Assembly (NCBI RefSeq): GCF_013377535.1
Contig: NZ_JABCJE010000008.1
Location: forward strand, 1 to 64,000
DNA: 64,000 nucleotides
Reading direction: 5' to 3'
Origin: Donghicola mangrovi
GTDB lineage: Bacteria; Pseudomonadota; Alphaproteobacteria; Rhodobacterales; Rhodobacteraceae
Part shown: one piece after another, positions 33,915 to 41,923 of the stretch
Layout of the letters: each line of letters opens with the position of its first letter
Position numbering within the stretch: the stretch's first letter is position 1
Translations under genes and position numbers: made by a program
Notes under the pieces: model-generated
Databases searched by the model: none
Seen by the model: only the letters and a program-made list of their open reading frames with translations
Told to the model about the DNA's origin: nothing

Positions 33915-35231
33915 TCAGATGTCCAGCGTGTTGTCCTTTTCCCATGCAGTGAAATGCGAGACGAAGCTGTTCCATTCCTGATGCTTCATCTTGATGTAAG
34001 AGGCCGAGAAATCGTCCCCCAGCATCGTTTTTAGGCCCGCATCGGCGTCAAATGACCGGATCGCATCCAGCATGTTCAAGGGCAGCTTGGGGGCGCCGGT
34101 GACGGTGTGCCCCTCGGCGTACATGTCGATGTCCCAGCGTTTGCCCGGATCGGCCTTGGCGCGGATGCCCGACAGGCCCGCCGCAATGATCACGGCTTGC
34201 AAGAGATAGGGGTTCACCGCCCCGTCAGGTAGGCGCAGTTCGAACCGGCCGGGGCCCGGAACGCGGACCATGTGGGTGCGGTTGTTGCCGGTCCACGTCA
34301 CGGTATTGGGTGCCCAAGTGGCCCCCGACATGGTGCGCGGCGCGTTGATCCGCTTGTAGCTGTTCACAGTGGGGTTGGTGATCGCGGCCAAAGCCTCGGC
34401 GTGCTTCATGATCCCGCCAAGGAAATACCCGCCCTGCTCTGACAGGCCGACCTCTCCGATCTGGCCGCCCGCATCGCCGGCAAAGGCGTTGGTCTTGCCC
34501 TCCAGATCCCAGACCGAAATGTGCGCGTGGCAGCCATTGCCGGTCAGACCGGGGATCGGTTTGGGCATAAAGGTCGCGCGCAGCCCGTGCTTTTCCGCGA
34601 CCGATTTCACCATGAACTTAAAGAACGAATGGCGGTCGGCGGTGATCAGGGCGTCGTCGAAATCCCAGTTCATTTCAAACTGGCCGTTCGCATCCTCGTG
34701 GTCGTTCTGATAGGGGCCCCACCCCAGTTCCAGCATGTAGTCGCAGATTTCAGCGATCACGTCATAGCGGCGCATCAAGGACTGCTGGTCATAGCAAGGC
34801 TTGTCCGCCGTATCGAGCGGGTCTGAGATTTTGTCGCCCTCGGGCGTCAGCAGAAAGAATTCGGCCTCGATGCCGGTTTTGACGCGCAGGCCCTCCTCGG
34901 CGGCTTCGGCAATCAGTTTCTTCAGGACGTTACGGGGGGCTTGGCCAACGGGCTGACCCTCCATGATGCAGTCGGCGGGGACCCATGCCACGTCTTTTTT
35001 CCACGGCAGCTGGATCACCGCGTCCGGGTCGGGCACGGCCAGCATATCGGGGTGGGCGGGGGTCAAATCCAGCCATGTGGCAAAGCCCGCAAAGCCTGCG
35101 CCGTCCTCCTCCATTCCGGCGATGGCGCTGGCGGGAACCAGTTTGGCGCGCTGGCCACCGAATAGGTCAGTGTACGAAATCATGAAATATTTGACGCCGT
35201 TATCTTCGGCGAACTTGGACAATTTGCTCAT
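33915..35231 (-). CDS. gmaS: Gamma-glutamylmethylamide synthetase
   Basis: A 438-residue glutamine-synthetase-fold enzyme. It ligates methylamine to glutamate with ATP, the first step of the indirect methylamine pathway. The glutamate-binding NGCHAHISVWD segment and the ATP-region NSYKRINAPRTMSGATWAPNTVTWTGNNRTHMVRVPG are visible. The start has AAAGGGAATAAG upstream. Its place behind mgsABC and ahead of mgdABCD distinguishes it from ordinary glutamine synthetase. Confidence 0.93.
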   Translation of the reverse strand: MSKLSKFAEDNGVKYFMISYTDLFGGQRAKLVPASAIAGMEEDGAGFAGFATWLDLTPAHPDMLAVPDPDAVIQLPWKKDVAWVPADCIMEGQPVGQAPRNVLKKLIAEAAEEGLRVKTGIEAEFFLLTPEGDKISDPLDTADKPCYDQQSLMRRYDVIAEICDYMLELGWGPYQNDHEDANGQFEMNWDFDDALITADRHSFFKFMVKSVAEKHGLRATFMPKPIPGLTGNGCHAHISVWDLEGKTNAFAGDAGGQIGEVGLSEQGGYFLGGIMKHAEALAAITNPTVNSYKRINAPRTMSGATWAPNTVTWTGNNRTHMVRVPGPGRFELRLPDGAVNPYLLQAVIIAAGLSGIRAKADPGKRWDIDMYAEGHTVTGAPKLPLNMLDAIRSFDADAGLKTMLGDDFSASYIKMKHQEWNSFVSHFTAWEKDNTLDI

Positions 35232-35288
35232 TCTTATTCCCTTTATCCCTGTTGGAGCCAAAGGGGCCGAGGCCCCCATGACGGGGCA

Positions 35289-36614
35289 TCAGAAGCCGGG
35301 TTTGCCCGGATACCAGTTGGTGCCTGCCAGCGGGATTTGCGCCATGGCGGCGGCTTCCATGGTCAGGGCGCACAGGTCCTCGGGTTCCAGATTGTGGACG
35401 TGGTTGTGCCCGCAAGCCCGCGCGATGGTCTGGCATTCCAAGGTCATCACGTTCAGATAGTTGCGCAGACGGCGACCGGCGGCGATCGGGTCCAGACGCT
35501 TCATCAGTTCGGGGTCCTGGGTGGTGATGCCTGCGGGGTCGCGCCCTTCGTGCCAGTCGTCATAGGCACCGGCGGTGGTCCCAAGAGCGTTGTACTCGGC
35601 CTCCCACTTGGGGTCGTTGTCCCCCAGAGCGATCAGCGCGGCGGTGCCGATGGACACAGCGTCCGCGCCCAAGGCCAGCGCCTTGGCGACATCCGCGCCG
35701 TTGCGGATGCCACCCGAGACGACCAGCTGCACCTCGCGGTGCATTCCCAGATCCTGCAGCGCCTGAACGGCGGGGCGGATACAGGCCAAAGTGGGCTGAC
35801 CCACGTGTTCGATAAACACGTCCTGTGTGGCGGCGGTGCCGCCCTGCATCCCGTCCAGCACCACAACGTCGGCGCCTGCCTTTACCGCCAGCGCGGTGTC
35901 ATAGTAGGGGCGCGCGCCGCCGACCTTGATGTAGATGGGCTTTTCCCAGTTGGTGATTTCCCGAAGTTCCAGAATTTTGATCTCCAGATCGTCGGGGCCG
36001 GTCCAGTCGGGGTGACGGCAGGCCGAGCGCTGGTCGATCCCGACTGGCAGATCGCGCATTCCGGCGACCCGTTCGGTGATCTTCTGACCCAGCAGCATCC
36101 CGCCGCCGCCCGGTTTCGCGCCCTGCCCCACGACCACCTCGATCGCATCGGCGCGGCGCAGGTCGTCAGGGTTCATGCCGTAGCGGCTGGGTAGGTACTG
36201 GTAGACCAGCTTTTGCGAGTGGCCGCGTTCCTCTTCGGTCATGCCGCCGTCGCCGGTGGTGGTCGAGGTGCCCGCCAGCGTCGCGCCGCGGCCCAAAGCC
36301 TCTTTCGCGGGGCCAGAAAGCGAGCCAAAGGACATGCCCGCAATGGTGATCGGGATTTTCAGTTCAATGGGTTTCTTGGCGAAACGGGTGCCAAGGGTGA
36401 CCGAGGTCTCGCATTTCTCGCGGTAGCCTTCCAGCGGGTAGCGGGACATGGACGCGCCAAGGAACAGTAGGTCATCAAAGTGCGGCACACGGCGTTTCGC
36501 GCCGCCACCACGGATGTCGTAGATGCCGGTCGCCGCAGCCCGACGGATTTCCGAGTTCACCGAGTTCGAGAACGTCCAGCTCTGGCGCGGATCTGTTTGG
36601 GGGGTCTTGTCCAT
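35289..36614 (-). CDS. mgsC: N-methylglutamate synthase subunit C (glutamate synthase-like)
   Basis: A 441-residue protein matching the FMN-binding central domain of glutamate synthase. Motifs are GMSFGSLSGPAKEALGRGA, TGDGGM, the GQGAKPGGGGMLLGQK flavin/substrate loop and VVLDGMQGGTAA. With MgsA and MgsB it converts gamma-glutamylmethylamide and 2-oxoglutarate to N-methylglutamate and glutamate. The ATG has AAGGAA upstream and lies ten bases after mgsB. It is too short for a complete glutamate synthase, as expected for a split enzyme. Confidence 0.92.
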   Translation of the reverse strand: MDKTPQTDPRQSWTFSNSVNSEIRRAAATGIYDIRGGGAKRRVPHFDDLLFLGASMSRYPLEGYREKCETSVTLGTRFAKKPIELKIPITIAGMSFGSLSGPAKEALGRGATLAGTSTTTGDGGMTEEERGHSQKLVYQYLPSRYGMNPDDLRRADAIEVVVGQGAKPGGGGMLLGQKITERVAGMRDLPVGIDQRSACRHPDWTGPDDLEIKILELREITNWEKPIYIKVGGARPYYDTALAVKAGADVVVLDGMQGGTAATQDVFIEHVGQPTLACIRPAVQALQDLGMHREVQLVVSGGIRNGADVAKALALGADAVSIGTAALIALGDNDPKWEAEYNALGTTAGAYDDWHEGRDPAGITTQDPELMKRLDPIAAGRRLRNYLNVMTLECQTIARACGHNHVHNLEPEDLCALTMEAAAMAQIPLAGTNWYPGKPGF

Positions 36615-36624
36615 TGCGCGTTCC

Positions 36625-37308
36625 TTAGTATTCGTCGGCGTGGTCGATGTTGAAGTTGTAGAGACGGCGGGCAGACCCATAGCGCTTGAACTCTTCGGGT
36701 TTGGCGTCGGCACCGGCGCGGTCCAGAAGGTCTTGCAGGATTTCGATATGCTCGGGGCGCATCTCTTTCTCGACGCAGTCGGCACCGAGGGATTTGACGG
36801 TGCCGCGCACGAACAGGCGCGCCTCATAGAGGCTGTCCCCCAGCGCATCGCCCGCATCCCCCAGCACAACCAGATTGCCCTTTTGCGCCATAAAGGCGGA
36901 CATGTGGCCGATGTTGCCATGCACCACGATGTCGATCCCCTTCATCGAGATCCCGCAGCGGGACGATGCATTGCCCTTGATGTTCAGCAGGCCCCCGCGG
37001 CCCGTGGCACCCGCGTATTGCGATGCATCGCCCTCGATCACGACCTCGCCGGACATCATGTTTTCGGCAACGCCCGGACCGGCCGAGCCTTCGACGCGGA
37101 TGGTCGCGGTTTTGTTCATGCCCGCGCAGTAATAGCCGGTGGAGCCTTTGACGGTGACCGACAGCGGGCCATCCAGACCGACCGCAACGGCGTGGCTGCC
37201 ACGGGGGTTGGTGATTTCGTACACCGCGTTCGCCTGCGATTTCGCGGCCTGTTGCAGGGTCACGTTGACCTCGCGCAGGGGTGTGGTGGACATATCCAGA
37301 GTGGGCAT
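36625..37308 (-). CDS. mgsB: N-methylglutamate synthase subunit B (GXGXG domain)
   Basis: A 227-residue protein resembling the C-terminal GXGXG beta-helix domain of glutamate synthase. Repeated Gly-rich turns such as GPLSVTVKGSTGYYCAGMNK, GGLLNIKGNASSRCG and GNIGHMSAFMAQKGNLVVLGDAGDALG are visible. The chosen start MPTLDMS has GGGAG upstream and lies four bases after mgsA. It is the structural subunit of N-methylglutamate synthase. Confidence 0.9.
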   Translation of the reverse strand: MPTLDMSTTPLREVNVTLQQAAKSQANAVYEITNPRGSHAVAVGLDGPLSVTVKGSTGYYCAGMNKTATIRVEGSAGPGVAENMMSGEVVIEGDASQYAGATGRGGLLNIKGNASSRCGISMKGIDIVVHGNIGHMSAFMAQKGNLVVLGDAGDALGDSLYEARLFVRGTVKSLGADCVEKEMRPEHIEILQDLLDRAGADAKPEEFKRYGSARRLYNFNIDHADEY

Positions 37309-37312
37309 CGGA

Positions 37313-38203
37313 TCAACGCTCCCAGAAGTAGACGGTGGCGGGTTCGGGTTCCCAGACCTTGGCGGCGTCGATGCCGGGCAGGTCCGCAAAGGCGCGGTAT
37401 TCGCTGGCAAAGGCGACGTAATCGTCGGTCTCGGCCATAACGGCGGGCTTGCAGGCGATGGGGTCACGGACCACGCCAAAGCCGTTCTTGGTGCCGGTCA
37501 CAAAGGTGAAGAAGCCATCCAGGTCGTCGATGGTCCCTTCCAGCGCCTGACCCAAGGTCGCCCCGTCCGCGATGCGCGAGCTGATATAGGCCGCGCCCAC
37601 TTCGGTGTCGTTCTCTGACTTGGTGAACACGCCCTTTTTCGCCAGCTTGCGGCGCATCTGGTTGTGGTTCGACAGGCTGCCGTTGTGGACCAAGCACTGG
37701 TCATCGGCGGTCGAGAACGGGTGCGCACCCATGGTGGTCACCGCGGATTCCGTGGCCATGCGGGTGTGGCCGATGCCGTGGCTACCGCCCATGGCGCGCA
37801 GGCCGAAACGGGCCGCAACCTCGCGCGGCAGGCCGACCTCTTTGTAAATCTCCATCGAGGTTCCGACGCCCATTATGCGCAGACCTTTCCCCTCAAGAAA
37901 CTCGACCGCTGCGGCTTCTTTCTCGACGGGCAGGACCAGCACCGCGTGGGTGTCCACGGGTTTGACGCTGGCGGGGGCGTCGATGGCGGCGCTCAGGGCC
38001 TGCTCTAGATCCGCGAAATCGGTGTCCGGCGTGTCGGACTGGATGGTGATCTTGATCTGGCCCACCGCCTCTTCGCCGTAAATCGCGATGCCCGCGCTGT
38101 CGGGGCCGCGGTCGGTCATGGTGATGAGCATATCGGTCAGCATGTCACCCAGCTTTGGGCGCAGGTCGTCCTTTTTCAGGAATAGGCCAACAATGCCGCA
38201 CAT
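37313..38203 (-). CDS. mgsA: N-methylglutamate synthase subunit A (glutamine amidotransferase-like)
   Basis: A 296-residue class II amidotransferase. The N-terminal MCGIVG supplies the catalytic Cys after Met removal, and the GHTRMATESAV and HNGSLSNH substrate motifs are present. In this complex it would release methylamine from gamma-glutamylmethylamide and channel it to MgsC. It is the first gene of a nine-gene run (mgsABC, gmaS, mgdABCD, purU). Three copies of a GGAAA-N5-TTTCC-like element lie 63-117 bases upstream. Confidence 0.92.
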   Translation of the reverse strand: MCGIVGLFLKKDDLRPKLGDMLTDMLITMTDRGPDSAGIAIYGEEAVGQIKITIQSDTPDTDFADLEQALSAAIDAPASVKPVDTHAVLVLPVEKEAAAVEFLEGKGLRIMGVGTSMEIYKEVGLPREVAARFGLRAMGGSHGIGHTRMATESAVTTMGAHPFSTADDQCLVHNGSLSNHNQMRRKLAKKGVFTKSENDTEVGAAYISSRIADGATLGQALEGTIDDLDGFFTFVTGTKNGFGVVRDPIACKPAVMAETDDYVAFASEYRAFADLPGIDAAKVWEPEPATVYFWER

Positions 38204-38265
38204 CGGGGGGTCTCCTTCGTGACGAGGTTTGAACGCGGGGCGCGTCCTTCCCCTTCTGCTTAGCG

Positions 38266-38320
38266 GGAAAGGTGGTTTCCTGAAAAGAAAGTTTATCGCC
38301 TGACTGGAAAATTTATTTCC
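38266..38320. promoter_or_regulatory. Triple GGAAA-N5-TTTCC-like operator array upstream of mgsA
   Basis: Three 15-base elements begin at 38266, 38286 and 38306, exactly 20 bases apart. The first and third are perfect GGAAA-N5-TTTCC inverted repeats, and the middle one (AGAAAGTTTATCGCC) is degenerate. Spacing of 20 bases puts them on nearly the same DNA face, as expected for cooperative binding. They lie between the mgsA start and the XRE-cupin gene. Confidence 0.7.
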
Positions 38321-38403
38321 TGCGGCGAAGTTTGCCTAATTACCAAGCAAAACGGGCGCCCCCTGGATGGGACGCCCGTGCGATAGGCCAGATTTGCGGT
38401 AGT

Positions 38404-39042
38404 TCAGCGGGTCTGCGGGTAGGTGATGATCGACAGATAGCGCAGGGGCAGGCTGACGATTTCCTCGGGTCCGTGGGGGGCGTCCGAATCGAAGAACAGC
38501 GAGTCCCCCTCCTCCAGCAGGTATTTCTGGTCCCCGTGGCGGTAATTCACCTTGCCCTCGAGGATATAGAGGAACTCGATCCCCTCGTGCTGGAAGACCT
38601 GAAAATGGGAATGCTCGTCCAGCGTGATCAGATAGGGCTCGACCACGACGCCGGAATTGTTCGACCCGATATGCCCCAGCAAATTGTACTGATGACCTGC
38701 GCGGGTGCCTTCGCGCTCGATCTCGGCTCCTTCGCCTGCCTTGACGTGCATACAGCCGCGTGTTTCCTCGTAACCCGCAAAGAGCTGGATCAGGGGCACA
38801 CACAGCGCATCCGCCAAAGCCGAGATCGTGTTCAGTGAAGGCGAGATCACCCCGTTTTCGATCTTGGACAGCATCCCCACGGACAGGCCCGTTTTGCCCG
38901 CCAGATCCGCGCCGGTCATCCGCTGGCGTTTGCGCAGGTCACGGACCTGACGGCCGATTGCGACCTCCAGGTTCTTTTCCCGCTGTTCCTTGATCGCGTG
39001 GGGGTTCTGCCGCAGGGGCGCTGTCGTGGGTTTCTTGCTCAA
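38404..39042 (-). CDS. XRE-family regulator with C-terminal cupin domain
   Basis: A 212-residue regulator with an XRE helix-turn-helix (about residues 30-88, LAGKTGLSVGMLSKIENGVISPSLNTISALADAL) and a cupin sensor domain (about 115-205, HFQVFQHEGIEFLYILEGKV). It starts at TTG with AAGG upstream. It lies between mgsA and the orphan binding protein inside the methylated-amine region. It is the best candidate for binding the repeated GGAAA elements and sensing a methylamine-related metabolite. This is inferred from position. Confidence 0.9.
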   Translation of the reverse strand: MSKKPTTAPLRQNPHAIKEQREKNLEVAIGRQVRDLRKRQRMTGADLAGKTGLSVGMLSKIENGVISPSLNTISALADALCVPLIQLFAGYEETRGCMHVKAGEGAEIEREGTRAGHQYNLLGHIGSNNSGVVVEPYLITLDEHSHFQVFQHEGIEFLYILEGKVNYRHGDQKYLLEEGDSLFFDSDAPHGPEEIVSLPLRYLSIITYPQTR

Positions 39043-39059
39043 ATCGGTGCCTTTTCGTC

Positions 39060-39080
39060 GTTAGTCGTTAGTCGTTAGTC
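39060..39080. repeat. Three tandem GTTAGTC heptamers at a gene end
   Basis: Three exact seven-base repeats cover the stop codon of the orphan binding-protein gene. Because seven is not a multiple of three, gain or loss of a unit by slippage would change the reading frame at the C-terminus. It would also change the spacing to the downstream XRE gene. Confidence 0.8.
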
Positions 39081-40360
39081 TGCGCAAGCGCGGCCGGAAG
39101 ATCGGGTTTGACCCGTTGATGCCAGAGCTGGCCCGCGTGTCCCAGTTCCTCGATCAGGATATCCTTGTGGGTTTCCAGCCAGTTCAGCACGGACCCGAAT
39201 TCTTGGATCACGGCCTTGCCGTCCTTGATCGAGACCACGGGCCAGTCGCCGACCAGCGCGTTGTCGATACCGTACACCTCGTCACCCCACCATTTCGCCA
39301 TGCCAAAGGTGTGCGGCATGTGGCGCCCCCGTTTCAGGGCCGCCAGTACCGAGGTCGTGGACAGGCTCCCCGCAGTTTCCACCGCCTCGTGCCACAGATC
39401 AAGGATCGCCGCGTATTCCCAGCTGACCGCCGACCAATGGCCCGGAAAGCGGGCGGTATAGGTGTCAAAGAACGCCTTTGGCCGGCGGAAAAAGAATTCG
39501 GCATCCACCAGCGCGGGGTCGTCGAAATCGGGGAACTGAAAGGTGAAGTGCTCCATGAATTCCGGCGACGTGGCTCGGATCAGTTCGGGATAGGTGTCGC
39601 AGGTGCAGGCGATGATCTGCCCCGTGAACCCCGCGCGATGGGCGGCGCGGGTTAGCGCGTCGATCGTCGGCGGGGGCGAGCTGCACCAGCACAGCACGTC
39701 GGGGCTTTCGGCCATCATCTGCGCGACGATGGCGTCCACATCAGCGGTGGCGTCGTCGTATTGGACCTCGGCAACCACCTCGCGTCCCGCCACGCGGCAA
39801 GCGGCCCGATAGGTGGCCAGCGACGGCAACCCCAGCGGGTCTTTCTGGGAACACAGGGCGTATCGCTTGGCCTCGGGGTGGGTGCGGGCCAGCCAGTCCA
39901 CGCCGGTTACGACGAAAAAGGGATGCACCTCGGCGGGGGCGATCAGCGTGGGATGGTCCGGCGACAGGTCCGAGGGCAGCAGCGTCGCCGTCAGAACGCG
40001 CCGCTCCATCAGATAGGCAAAGGCCAGCCCCATGTTGGGCCCGCCAAGGGTCAGCACCAACCGCACGTTCTGCGTTTCGACCAACTGGCGCGCCGCCTCC
40101 AGCGTGGCCTCTTCGCCCAAGGCGCTGTCGTGGATCACCAGTTCGACCTTGTGGCGCCGCCCGCCGATCATCATCCCGCCGCGTTCGTTGATCCAGTCCA
40201 CCCAGATGCGGCAACCGTCCAGACCGGGAGCGCCCCACGACTGCTCTGGCCCGCTGAGGGGGACCAAGGCACCAATCCGCACCGGCGCGCGCATCTGCAC
40301 GCTCAGCCGGGGCAAAGACCCCCAAACTGCCAGCCGCTGCGCTAGGGAAACCGCGCTCAT
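39068..40360 (-). CDS. Orphan LivK/AmiC-like ligand-binding protein without signal peptide
   Basis: A 430-residue type I periplasmic-binding-fold protein of the Peripla_BP_6 group. Features are the IGALVPLSGPEQSWGAPGLDGCRIWVDWINERGG opening and the LTLGGPN segment. The N-terminus (MSAVSLAQRLAVWGSLPRL) lacks a convincing signal sequence, and no ABC permease or ATPase is nearby. That pattern resembles cytoplasmic amide sensors such as AmiC more than an importer subunit. It is upstream of the XRE-cupin gene on the same strand and divergent from tmm. A role in sensing an amine or amide is inferred. Confidence 0.75.
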   Translation of the reverse strand: MSAVSLAQRLAVWGSLPRLSVQMRAPVRIGALVPLSGPEQSWGAPGLDGCRIWVDWINERGGMMIGGRRHKVELVIHDSALGEEATLEAARQLVETQNVRLVLTLGGPNMGLAFAYLMERRVLTATLLPSDLSPDHPTLIAPAEVHPFFVVTGVDWLARTHPEAKRYALCSQKDPLGLPSLATYRAACRVAGREVVAEVQYDDATADVDAIVAQMMAESPDVLCWCSSPPPTIDALTRAAHRAGFTGQIIACTCDTYPELIRATSPEFMEHFTFQFPDFDDPALVDAEFFFRRPKAFFDTYTARFPGHWSAVSWEYAAILDLWHEAVETAGSLSTTSVLAALKRGRHMPHTFGMAKWWGDEVYGIDNALVGDWPVVSIKDGKAVIQEFGSVLNWLETHKDILIEELGHAGQLWHQRVKPDLPAALAQTND

Positions 40361-40426
40361 TGCTCACCTCTCGCCTGAAAAAGATGCGTCGCCGCGCATG
40401 TTTTGCTGCCGACCAGTATCCCTGAA

Positions 40427-40460
40427 AGAAAATTTATTGACCAATAGAAAATTTTTGGAC
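40427..40460. promoter_or_regulatory. Degenerate GGAAA-type elements in the tmm promoter
   Basis: AGAAAATTTATTGAC (40427-40441) and AGAAAATTTTTGGAC (40446-40460) start 19 bases apart. They resemble the mgsA and amtB elements. A further A-rich copy may start at 40467. The 175-base region divides tmm from the divergent orphan binding protein and XRE genes, so it could serve both directions. It also holds TTGGACCAA and TTTGGTCCA motifs. Confidence 0.6.
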
Positions 40461-40535
40461 CAAACCAGAAAAAACCAAAAGAACCAATATTGAAATTTGG
40501 TCCACACCAGAATCAAGCCAACATGGAGAGACGTT

Positions 40536-41879
40536 ATGACCAAGAGAATTGCTGTCATCGGAGCGGGGCCATCGGGGCTGGCGCAACTGCGGGCCTTCCA
40601 GTCGGCAGCCCAAAAGGGGGCCGATATCCCCGAAGTGGTCTGCTTTGAAAAGCAGTCGAACTGGGGTGGGCTGTGGAATTACACGTGGCGCACGGGTGTG
40701 GACGAGAACGGCGAACCGGTGCACGGGTCCATGTACCGCTATCTGTGGTCCAATGGCCCCAAAGAGGGGCTGGAGTTCGCCGACTATTCCTTTGAGGAGC
40801 ATTTCGGCAAACAGATCGCATCCTATCCGCCGCGCGCGGTGCTGTTCGATTACATCGAGGGGCGCGTGCTGAAGGCAAATGTGCGCGACTGGATCCGGTT
40901 CTCGACCGTGGTGCGTTGGGTGGATTACGACGCCGAGGCGGGCGATTTCGAGGTCACCGTTCACGACATGGCCACCGACCGCGTTTATACCGAGTGCTTC
41001 GACAATGTGATCGTCGCCTCGGGGCATTTTTCATCGCCGAATGTGCCGGAATACCCCGGCTTTGACCGCTTTAACGGGCGCATCGTTCATGCCCACGATT
41101 TCCGCGATGCCCGCGAATTTCAGGGCAAGGATGTGCTGCTGATGGGCTCGTCCTATTCGGCCGAGGATATCGGCTCCCAGTGCTGGAAATACGGGGCCAA
41201 GTCGATCACCACCTGCTACCGCTCGGCCCCGATGGGGTTCGATTGGCCCCATAATTGGGAGGAAAAAGGCGGGTTCGAACGGGTCGAGGGCAAGACCGCC
41301 TATTTCAGCGATGGCACGACCAAGGACATCGACGCGATCATCCTGTGCACCGGCTACCGGCACTACTTCCCGTTCTTGCCTGACGATCTGCGCCTGAAAA
41401 CCGCGAACCGGCTGGCCACGGCGGACCTGTATAAGGGGGTCGCCTACGTCCATAACCCTGCGCTGTTCTATCTGGGGATGCAGGACCAGTGGTTCACTTT
41501 CAACATGTTCGACGCGCAGGCATGGTGGGTGCGTGATGTGATCTTGGGCCGGATTGCGATCCCCGAGGACAAACAGGTTCTGATGGCCGATGTGGCCGAG
41601 CGCGAGGCACGCGAAGAAGCCTCGGACGACACGAAATACGCGATCAATTATCAGGCCGATTACATCAAGGAACTGATCGCCGAGACCGACTATCCGTCCT
41701 TTGACGTGGACGGCGCGTCCAAAGCCTTCTTCGAATGGAAGAAGCACAAGGCCCAAGACATCATGGGTTTCCGCAACAATTCCTATGTGTCGGTCATGAC
41801 GGGCACGATGGCGCCCGTGCACCACACCCCGTGGAAGGATGCGCTGGACGACAGTCTGGAAGTCTACCTGCAGAACTGA
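40536..41879 (+). CDS. tmm: Trimethylamine monooxygenase
   Basis: A 447-residue flavin-containing monooxygenase. The FAD site [12 protein letters not shown] is at about residues 6-17 and the NADPH-site region [13 protein letters not shown] at about 205. The FMO fingerprint region [11 protein letters not shown] is present. The start has GGAGAG upstream. It oxidises trimethylamine to trimethylamine N-oxide. Coupling to the following tdm gene and the nearby dmm, mgs and mgd genes makes Tmm the natural assignment among FMOs. Confidence 0.93.
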   Translation: MTKRIAVIGAGPSGLAQLRAFQSAAQKGADIPEVVCFEKQSNWGGLWNYTWRTGVDENGEPVHGSMYRYLWSNGPKEGLEFADYSFEEHFGKQIASYPPRAVLFDYIEGRVLKANVRDWIRFSTVVRWVDYDAEAGDFEVTVHDMATDRVYTECFDNVIVASGHFSSPNVPEYPGFDRFNGRIVHAHDFRDAREFQGKDVLLMGSSYSAEDIGSQCWKYGAKSITTCYRSAPMGFDWPHNWEEKGGFERVEGKTAYFSDGTTKDIDAIILCTGYRHYFPFLPDDLRLKTANRLATADLYKGVAYVHNPALFYLGMQDQWFTFNMFDAQAWWVRDVILGRIAIPEDKQVLMADVAEREAREEASDDTKYAINYQADYIKELIAETDYPSFDVDGASKAFFEWKKHKAQDIMGFRNNSYVSVMTGTMAPVHHTPWKDALDDSLEVYLQN

Positions 41880-41883
41880 GTGC

Positions 41884-41904
41884 ACGCCCCGTTCGGCGGG
41901 GCGT
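41884..41904. promoter_or_regulatory. Hairpin between tmm and tdm
   Basis: ACGCCCC pairs with GGGGCGT around a seven-base loop. It fills half of the 44-base gap. There is no T-run, so it more likely affects RNA stability or relative expression than termination. Confidence 0.6.
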
Positions 41905-41923
41905 CCCCTATTGGAGAGCGAGT

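Noticed and set aside
33915-38203. Annotation as ordinary glutamine synthetase and glutamate synthase
   Set aside because: The glutamate synthase parts are split into three short genes and clustered with mgd, tmm and tdm, the known gmaS-mgsABC arrangement.
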